Made by a program: the position numbers and the translations under genes. A model generated the notes under the pieces. That model was not told the origin of the DNA. It did not search any database and saw only the letters and a list, made by a program, of their open reading frames with translations. 64,000 nucleotides of DNA, taken from NCBI GenBank assembly GCA_010094025.1, contig ML991794.1, forward strand, positions 248,001 through 312,000. The letters are read 5' to 3'. This document shows positions 56,901-64,000 of the stretch, one piece after another (position 1 is the first letter of the stretch; each line of letters begins with the position of its first letter). This DNA is from Viridothelium virens. Taxonomy: Eukaryota > Ascomycota > Dothideomycetes > Trypetheliales > Trypetheliaceae.

Positions 56901-59480
56901 CAAGTTTGGCTGTCGGTCTGGCCAGAACGGTGCGGACTGAAATCGGCAATACTCTGATTGTGACTCTTGAAGTCGATGGCACGACTACTATCTCAATTCC
57001 GAGAGTCGTCGAGTTTGTCTCCAGCATTTTTGCAAAGAATTTCCTTGAGACGCGAGATCAGGCTACAACCGATGTCGAGTACGTCGAGAAAGACGGGCTA
57101 CTGACGATTCCACGCGTGAGAGAAGATGTGAAGCTGAGCAGCTTCGCTGATTCTCGTTCTGGTACTCAAGTTCTTGAAGACCAACCTTTCTATCAGAGTG
57201 ATCGTCCTCTCAGACTTGATATTGGGACGCCTGGCCTTCTCGATACTCTGCACTTCGTCGATGACGAGCGAACGACAGTCCCTCTGCCCGATGACGAAGT
57301 AGAAATCGAGGTGAAGGCGTCAGGCGTCAACTTCCGTGACGTGATGATGGCAATGGGCCAGATCGATGTCCAAGGTCTCGGCGGAGAATGCTGCGGAATT
57401 GTCTCTGCTGTCGGCAGTAAAGTCACGCGATTGAAAGTTGGAGACCGAGTCGTGGCCTTCGTGGACGGATCATTTGCGAATTATTGTCGATGGCCTGCGA
57501 AGGGAGTTGAAACCATACCAGACGACATGCCGTTCGAGATTGGCGCCACCCTTCCAATTGTCTATTGCACTGCCTTTCATTCCATCAAAGTAGCCAACCT
57601 CGTTGCTGGCGAATCAGTTCTCATTCACGCTGCTTCCGGGGGTTTGGGGCAAGCCCTGATCATGCTGTGCCAGAATATTGGAGCCGAGATCTTCACTACC
57701 GTCGGAACCGCGGAAAAACGAGCGTTCCTACAGAGCCAATTCGGCATACCAGATGATCACATCTTTTCCAGTCGTGACGAAAGCTTCGCCACCGATGTGA
57801 TGCGCATGACGAAGCAGAAGGGTATCGATGTAATCTTTAACTCCGTCTCTGGCGACCTACTCCGGCGGACTTTTGAGTGCATCGCTTCATTTGGGAGATT
57901 CATAGAACTCGGCAAGAAAGACTTTGCCGTCAATTCTAGACTGGAAATGAAATCCTTTGCCAGGAATGTCACTTTCAGTGCCATCGATCTCGTTACTTTA
58001 CTGGCAGGAAAGCCAGAGTATGGCAGCAAGATGTGGACTGAGGTTATGGGCCTAGTGCGCTCCGGAGTTGTGAAGCCGCCGCAGCCCATTACAGTCTTTG
58101 GAATTTCAGAAGTAGAAAAAGCTCTAAGGACTATGCAGTCTGGGAAACACATCGGGAAACTAGTCATTGTCCCACAAGCAGAGGAAGTTGTCAAGGTATG
58201 TATATCCTACGCTCGAGAATATTCTTCTCCGTCTGATTTGTTTTACTCACAGGTGGTTCCTCGTTCTGCAAGCACCTCGTTATTGCAGTCTGATTCCTCC
58301 TATCTCCTCGTTGGAGGTCTCGGTGGTCTTGGAAGGGCAATAGCGCAGTGGATGATATACCATGGAGCGAGGTCTTTGATATTCCTTTCGCCATCGGGCT
58401 CGTCTAAGCCGGCGGCAAAGGATACCGTTCGAATTCTTGAAGACCAAGGCGTCAAGGTAACTGTATTTGCATGCGATGTTGGTGATATTGAAGCGTTCCA
58501 GAATGTAATGGAGGACTTGCAACATTTGCCTCCTGTTTGCGGAATTATCCAGATGGCGATGGTTATGAGGGTAATCTCATTTAATTCCCCTTCCAACCTT
58601 TGAGAAAGCTAATGCCTCGCAGAACTCCATGTTCAAAAACATGAGTCTTGAAGACTGGAATGATTCTCTCAAGCCCAAGGTGCAAGGGACGTGGAACCTC
58701 CATAATGCCTTCGCAAAAACGAAATTAGATTTCTTTCTCATGCTCTCCTCTGGTGTCGGTATTCTTGGCAATGCCAGTCAAGGTGGATATGGTGCAGCGT
58801 CAACATTCCTCGACTCTTTCGCCGAATATCGTCATACTCTCGGTCTCACCGCAACAACGATCGATATTGGCATGGTTGCAGGTGTTGGGTATGTTGCGGA
58901 AAACGAGAAGGTACGCGTAAGCCTGGAGCGCCAGGGGTTCGATTCCATTCGCGAGGACGAATTGATGGCATTAATGGAAGCGGCTTTCCTCAATCTCGAT
59001 CGGAGTCCAGCTTCGGGAAGTGTTATTACTGGACTTGGTGCTTGGCACGAAGGCGAGAGTCGTGCAGTCTTCTCCACTCCACGTTTCTCTCACTTCCGTC
59101 GGATGGCTCTTGGTGCGAGCTATAACGACATGTCAGGTGCGAATAGTGCTACCGGTGTAAGAGACGCCCTCCGGCAGGCAAAGTCCATGGATGATGCAAC
59201 GACGATCGTGTGTGACGCGATAATGGCAAAGATGTCTTCCTTGCTTATGCTGCCACTTGAAGACATTGCTCCCACAAGATCGATGCAAGAATATGGTATG
59301 GATTCGCTTGTGGCCGTAGAGATGCGAAACTGGATCACGAACAACCTTGGAGCAACTATTCCGGTCCTAGAAATGCTGGGAAACGCAAGTTTGAGAGCTT
59401 TATCGACTGGAATTGTGAAGAAATCTAGTATGGTGGACGCTACATCTTTGGAAAAGGTAGAGCATGCAGAGCTGAATTGA
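50918..59480 (+). CDS. highly reducing type I polyketide synthase (KS-AT-DH-MT-ER-KR-ACP)
   Basis: Join 50918-51223, 51281-51338, 51384-51717, 51762-52287, 52429-56392, 56445-58195, 58253-58570, 58623-59480; 2704 aa. KS: DTACSAS (Cys193), EAHGTGT, KTNIGH, then [12 protein letters not shown] after the 141-nt intron 4. A ~150-residue Asn/Gly-rich linker (NGTNG, NGHAT, NGTINGT) follows. [14 protein letters not shown] (~706), [28 protein letters not shown] (~1094). [12 protein letters not shown] (~1596). [26 protein letters not shown] (~1985-2310). [38 protein letters not shown] with the phosphopantetheine Ser near 2647. Every domain keeps its key residues, so the enzyme should build a C-methylated reduced chain unaided. 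No release domain is present, which fits the FSH1-type hydrolase next door. Confidence 0.95.
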
Positions 59481-59876
59481 AACCAAACCGGCGGTGCAAA
59501 GCTTGGTGAAGCATGTTATTCTGAAATAGACTAGCTAGAAAAGAGGTCATCTTCACTGATCGGGAAAGAAATGGAGTATTGTCGAACGTAGGGGTAGAAT
59601 ATTTAAGGCCGTGGGATTTGGAGATAATTTTCTAGAATATTGTGATGTCGATTATTAGCAATTCATCCCTTCACCTTACAGTGCCCGTATGTCAACAAAG
59701 CCTTGATGCAAGTGACTGAGTTCGGCCTGGCTGCCACCTCGAATATGGATGAGAATGCAGTAATCATGTCGAGGTCGTCTTGTGAAGACTGGAGTCCAGA
59801 GAACCTCGGTCTTTAGCACCCCACCCCAATCTCATCTTTCATCCTGTTCGGTTTTCATCCCCATCGCGACATTACC
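59481..59876. other. intergenic between PKS and Nudix gene
   Basis: About 400 bp holding the PKS 3' flank and the Nudix promoter (CCAATCTCATC near 59824). Right border of the cluster: genes from here on are housekeeping. Confidence 0.5.
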
Positions 59877-61273
59877 ATGGCCAGCACAGCGCAGTGTGCT
59901 TCATATGGCAACTCTGACGCCGACGTCTGCGGTCAGTCTTGTCCTTGGCAATGTTTTTTAGGAGGTACTGATGCAGACCAAAGCAAGCGATTGCGCGATT
60001 ACGTTCCTATGTCCCTCCACCGACGTCGTGGCATGCGCTGCCTCTTTCGAGGCGAGCAGCTGTATTGATTCTCCTGTTTGCGGATCGCAAAGGTGATCTT
60101 CGAGTCGTCCTGACAATACGGTCAAGCACATTGAAAAATTGTATGTCCATTTTGTCAACGTACTCACACTGCTAGAGCTAACTGCATTCCAGATGCCGGA
60201 CAAGCAGCGCTGCCTGGAGGTATGATTAGGAAATATTTGAATAGCTAGAACGATTCGAAGCCAAGACTAATGCGCAAAGTTGTATAGGCAAAACCGATTC
60301 CAGCCAGGAAACACCTTTCCAAACTGCCCGCCGCGAGGCATATGAAGAAATCGGGCTCCCCCTCACCGATACGAAACTCCCTCCCCCATTTGCCGTCGAA
60401 CATCTTACCGAATTCCCCTGCCAACTCGCCATGACCAATCTCGGTGTACGCCCCTGCGTCGCCTTCCTCTCGCCGTCATCCTCGCGCGCAACCAGCTCCT
60501 CATCAAATAGCACCGCGACTACCTCTACCGCCTCATCTCCAACCGTCTCCCGTAGTCCCAACGTCTCAGACCCCACGGCCCCGAACGCCTCTGCCGCGCC
60601 CCCTTCGTCGGCCTCTTCCAGCAGTCCCATCCTCGACGTCGAAACGGCTCTGATCCCCCGGCTCGACGCTAAGGAAGTTGCCGCCGTCTTCACTGCTCCC
60701 TTCCACCACTTCCTGAAGCTGACGGATGAGGAGGGCTCGCGCGACTGGTATCGAGGCCAGTGGCAGGAGTTTCACTCCACGCGCTGGAAGATGCATAACT
60801 TCTATGTGCCGATCACGCGGCGGAGTGTCGCGGTCGCGAGAATGGAGGTGGAGACGGTGGATGAGAAAGAGCGGAGAAGCTCGGGTGGGGGAGAGAGGAA
60901 GGGTGAGGGAGGCAGGGAGAAGGATGGGAGTGGGAGGGAGCTCGCGGGGGGAGAGGTGGGGAGGGGCGCGAAGGAGGGCACGAGGGTGGCTGCAAGGAAG
61001 AAGCCGAAGAGCGATACGGAGAGGAAGGGGTATCAGGATCAGGGTTCGTCGGTCGACCAGATTATCCACCCAGAGAACAAGTTTCGCGTGTTTGGCATGA
61101 CGGCTCGGATCTTGGTTGATGCAGCGCGGATTGCCTACGGCGAGGAGCCCGAGTTTGAATCAAACCAGCATCATGGGGATGAGGAAATTATTGCCCGACT
61201 GCTTCGACAAGGATATTTAGTTGGGAAGAAGAAGGAAGGGGAGGAAAGCGTGAGGAGGATGGCGAGATTTTAG
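59877..61273 (+). CDS. Nudix hydrolase, PCD1/NUDT7-type CoA diphosphatase
   Basis: Join 59877-59893, 59977-60140, 60193-60219, 60288-61273; 397 aa. The N-terminus reads MASTAQPKQAIARLRSYVPPPTSW, followed by RRAAVLILLF and DLRVVLTIRS. The Nudix box is GGKTDSSQETPFQTARREAYEEIG (given here in pieces: GGKTDSSQET, then PFQTARREAYEEIG; residues ~69-92), partly coded by a 27-nt exon. PCD1 cleaves CoA and its derivatives in peroxisomes. The Nudix fold is interrupted by a Ser/Thr/Pro-rich insertion (~130-180) and a Gly/Glu/Lys/Arg-rich one (~260-315). It ends in VRRMARF, with no clear peroxisome tripeptide. The first exon is 17 nt with a weak GTGTGC donor and is the least certain part. Confidence 0.82.
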
Positions 61274-61554
61274 ATGATAGACTTTTATGAGGATCATGAG
61301 TAGATGATATAGACTGGAAAAATCTCTGTCCGCTCCGCGGGACGATGTTCTATTACATTACCAGTTGAAATTTGAGAATGTCCCGAGTTTCCATCCACGA
61401 TCGTACACTATGAACGATCACCGCGAACGCCGCCTTTCAGAATGCCAAGACAAGGGCATGCCAGAGGTAAACCATCTCCTAATAAGGTTTTGCACAATCG
61501 AGGACATCGTCTTATTTCCTTGCAACTCTTTTGCATGGACACAGGCCTGATTCT

Positions 61555-63001
61555 TCACTCGTCTGCCTCACCCTCGGGACCTCCAAGCTGCTCCAGAACG
61601 TCCTCGATAATCCCAATCAGCTCATCCACATCCGGCCGATCCCCCGGCTCCACCTTCAAACACCTCCTCACAACCTCTTTCACTGGTTCTGAGATTGTCT
61701 CCTCATCCGCTCCTGACGCGCCTCCATTCTGCTGAGGCTGCTTCTGCTTCCCCCTTTGTTCTCTCTGCCCCTCTCCAGGAAATCTCCAATCCCCGCCCAA
61801 GACACACAAGCTCAGACTACCGCCCGTTTCCTCACTGCGCGCCTCAAAGGGCGATTTCCCGACTAGGCAGGCGTATAGGGTGCAACCAAGGGACCAGACG
61901 TCGACTTTGGTGTCGACGATACTGCCGGTTTTCACGTCGAAGAGTTCAGGAGCGCGATAGGGCATGGTGCTGTGTTCAGCAGCCGTGTCTTGGACAGCGA
62001 GGGCAAGGGAGCGGGAGGTGATAGCGATAGGAGAGGGAGCCAGGGAACCGAGGTCCATAAGGATGGGTGTTTTGCCGTCGTCGTCAATCATGATATTACC
62101 TGCAAGCCCCACACATTAGCCTCTGCCGCCACTGTCTCCACCATCACCACATCTCATCTGCTCTTAGCAAAAGCAAAGAGTGAGGGAGGTAGGTACCTAC
62201 CCGGCTTAATATCCCTATGCGCATACGCCCTGACCTCCCCCTCCGGCACCCCCTCCTGACTCCTCGTCACCTCCCCCTCCATCAACGGCTCCTGCTCCAC
62301 CTCCTCCATCGTCATCTGCCGCCTCCCCCTCCTGCGCCCACTATTCGCCTCGACCTCATCCCTGTCCCTATCCCTAACCTCCTCCTGCGCCTCCTCATCC
62401 GCCCTCGCCGCCTCCTCACGCACCTTCCGCGCCCCGCGCGCGCTGCGCTCCCCCCCAGGCGCCTTCCCCACGCGGTACTGATGCATCGCCTTGAGCGCGC
62501 GACACACACCCAGGAACAGCACCATTAGGCGGCGCTCCGGGAAGCGGGTGTGGTTGACGAGGTTGGCGTTGATGAGGTCCTGCAGGTTGCCGCGGCGGTA
62601 GTACGGCAGCAGGATGTAGACGGTTTTGGCGCCGGGGTCGGACTTGTCGGAGGCGACGGAGTGGTCGACGCTGTGGATGATGTTGGGGTGGGGGGAGAAG
62701 AGGGTGTAGGCTTCGACTTCTTTGAGGGCGAGGGAGACGGATTCTTGGCCGAAGGGGCAGCGGATCTTTTTGAGGGCGTATAGTGCGTGTGCGGTGGTGT
62801 CTTGCACGAGGTAGACGTAGGAGAAGCCGCCCTGGAGGTGAGGGGTTAGCGTCAATGGTAAAGAGGTTGGTGGTGGTGAGCTGGATGTACCTCGCCAAGT
62901 AGTCGGAGTATCTTGAAGCTGCGCGAGTTGATCCGCAATTGGGGGCTTCCAGGAAAGCAGCATGTCAAAGAGTAGACTAGGTCCATGAGGTAGGATGCCA
63001 T
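61555..63001 (-). CDS. STK16/Env7-type Ser/Thr protein kinase
   Basis: Complement of 63001-62891, 62831-62201, 62099-61555; 428 aa. The start ATG at 63001 gives MASYLMDLVYSLTCCFPGS, with a Cys-Cys pair at 14-15 like the palmitoylated cysteines of yeast Env7. Gly loop LGEGGFSYVYL, Lys58/59 (ALKKI), catalytic HRDIKPGN (242-249), DLG in place of DFG (263-265, normal in this family), PYRAPELF and DVWSLGCTLYACL. A ~80-residue Arg/Glu-rich insertion (158-238) sits just before the catalytic loop. Env7/STK16 act at vacuole or Golgi membranes in trafficking and fusion. The frame upstream of 63001 is open, but the splice and the N-terminal match need the shorter start. Confidence 0.9.
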
Positions 63002-63529
63002 GATTGAGACAGAATGCGCAGGAGTACCCAATGGCGCCGAAGTAAGGTGGAGCTTTGGCAGGGAACGTTCGTGATCTTGGAGGTTTAGAAGTGTTCAATC
63101 ATCAACGCGTCATTCCATAGACAACCGAAAAGATGATTTGGAAGAAGGAAAATATCACATCACACCCAGATGGGGTCTGCCGTGGCCCAGAAGGGTAGCG
63201 AGCATTACACATGCAACAAGTTCGGGGATCAAGCTGCGGAGCGGAGGAGCTGACGAAAAGTCTCAAGCGGAGCGGAAACTTGCAGTTCATAGGGGCCCTC
63301 AACCCAGAATCCTCTCATGTCCTCTATTGATTTTCTAAAAATTTCTCTTAGATATGAGAACCGTATTTGATTGTATGCATCGCACTTAACATCTATTAGA
63401 ACTCCAGGTCGTATCCCATATGCCACAAAATCCCAACAGAGGTATCATCGCATCACGCAATTAACCGCAACCATGTTGTACATTAGATGCGAAACGCTCA
63501 AGACCCAACGACCTCATCGATTAACAATG
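63002..63529. other. intergenic between kinase and CLIP-170-like gene
   Basis: 528 bp: kinase promoter on the minus strand and the 3' flank of the last gene. No further feature. Confidence 0.5.
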
Positions 63530-64000
63530 CTAGAATGAGGGCATCGTGCAGTTCGTCGCATTATGTCCATCCTGCTCACAGAGTGCACACCACTCATCCG
63601 CATTTCCTTCTGGCTCCTTTGCTTCCTCTCTGACTGGCGCAGGTAGGATGTCCGGTGCTTTTGGTGTCACAGCATCACCCTTCTCAGCAATAGCGCTTGA
63701 GGGCATTTTGGGACATGACAAGATATCATGCGAGCCCCCTGTCTCACAGAACTCGCACCACAAGCTACCATTGTCCGTAGATGTCTGAGACTCGGCTTCT
63801 GGAGTAGGCTCGAGAGGGGGGCCAGAAGATCGCCGCTGTGCCTGTGTGGCCTCTCGCCAGTTGACAATGGTTCCTCTAGAGTCGCGACCCGATGAACGTT
63901 TCTCTTGGAGTGTCTTATCGGACACAAGGCTGTTACGCTGGGATTCTATTCGGAGTCGTTCGACTTCTCGTTCGAGCTCTTCTTCTCGAAATGTTTTGCG
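63530..64000 (-). CDS. CLIP-170-like protein, C-terminal part (partial)
   Basis: Open on the minus strand from the window edge to a stop at 63530, about 156 residues, 5' part missing. It starts in a charged coiled coil (REEELEREVERLRIE), then a Ser/Thr/Pro linker and two zinc knuckles: WCEFCETGGSHDILSC and WCALCEQDGHNATNC, ending TMPSF. Paired C-x2-C-x-G-H-x4-C knuckles after a coiled coil are the hallmark of the CLIP-170 C-terminus, which binds dynactin/LIS1 at microtubule plus ends. The CAP-Gly domain would lie outside the window. Confidence 0.8.
   Translation of the reverse strand, partial: RKTFREEELEREVERLRIESQRNSLVSDKTLQEKRSSGRDSRGTIVNWREATQAQRRSSGPPLEPTPEAESQTSTDNGSLWCEFCETGGSHDILSCPKMPSSAIAEKGDAVTPKAPDILPAPVREEAKEPEGNADEWCALCEQDGHNATNCTMPSF

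Larger units (their letters stand above)
42002..59480. other. polyketide biosynthetic gene cluster (core)
   Basis: Five neighbouring genes form a recognisable cluster: P450, FSH1-type hydrolase, MFS exporter, CYP52-like P450 and a highly reducing PKS. Gaps are 0.4-1.4 kb with no unrelated gene between. The hydrolase and exporter share a divergent promoter, and so do the CYP52-like P450 and the PKS. The acyl-CoA ligase, PhyH oxygenase and hotdog thioesterase at 35.9-40.7 kb may extend the cluster. No Zn2Cys6 or other regulator, aminotransferase or trans-acting ER is present in the window. The product is unknown. Confidence 0.8.

Noticed and set aside
1-64000. Transposons, LTR or other virus-like elements, CRISPR arrays
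   Set aside because: No reverse transcriptase, integrase, transposase or capsid motifs, no long terminal or inverted repeats, and no spacer-repeat arrays were seen on reading both strands.

Overview
The window is nuclear DNA from a filamentous ascomycete (Pezizomycotina). The evidence is dense genes on both strands, many 44-175 nt introns with GTAAGT-like donors and CTRAC/CTAAY branch sites, and fungus-specific families: CreB, LCL3, an LSD1-type demethylase with an HMG box, a fungal STAND/NLR protein, a highly reducing polyketide synthase and an FSH1 hydrolase. The class cannot be fixed from sequence alone. Exon joins below were worked out by hand; for every multi-exon gene the exon lengths sum to a whole number of codons. 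I recognise no transposon, virus-like element, rRNA, tRNA or CRISPR array.

Left half (1-30 kb), mostly housekeeping: the 3' tip of an unknown nuclear-type gene; a penta-EF-hand Ca2+ sensor; a 14-TM drug/H+ antiporter with a coding minisatellite; an orphan 378-aa protein; the ER mannosyltransferase ALG12; a small secreted eight-cysteine protein; dynamitin of dynactin; a SWIRM/amine-oxidase/HMG-box histone demethylase; the CreB deubiquitinase; the nuclease LCL3; and a HIRAN-like/SNF2/RING (Rad5/HLTF-type) ATPase.

Middle (30.2-34.7 kb): an intact 11-exon, 1293-aa NLR-like gene. It joins a fungal STAND N-terminus, a NACHT ATPase and two C2H2 zinc fingers to a complete seven-bladed WD40 propeller that reads like the propeller of the general corepressor Tup1. 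I regard this chimera as the most unusual object in the window.

Right half (35.9-59.5 kb), accessory metabolism. A hotdog thioesterase, a PhyH-type dioxygenase and a FATP-type acyl-CoA ligase are followed by a core biosynthetic cluster: P450, FSH1-type hydrolase (with a GC-AG intron), MFS exporter, CYP52-like fatty-acyl P450 and a 2704-aa KS-AT-DH-MT-ER-KR-ACP polyketide synthase. A reasonable inference is a C-methylated reduced polyketide acid, released by the hydrolase, terminally oxidised by the CYP52-like enzyme, tailored by the second P450 and exported, with the upstream acyl genes possibly activating or trimming it. No pathway transcription factor lies inside.

The last 4.5 kb return to housekeeping genes: a PCD1-type Nudix hydrolase, an STK16/Env7-type kinase and the C-terminus of a CLIP-170-like microtubule protein that runs off the end.
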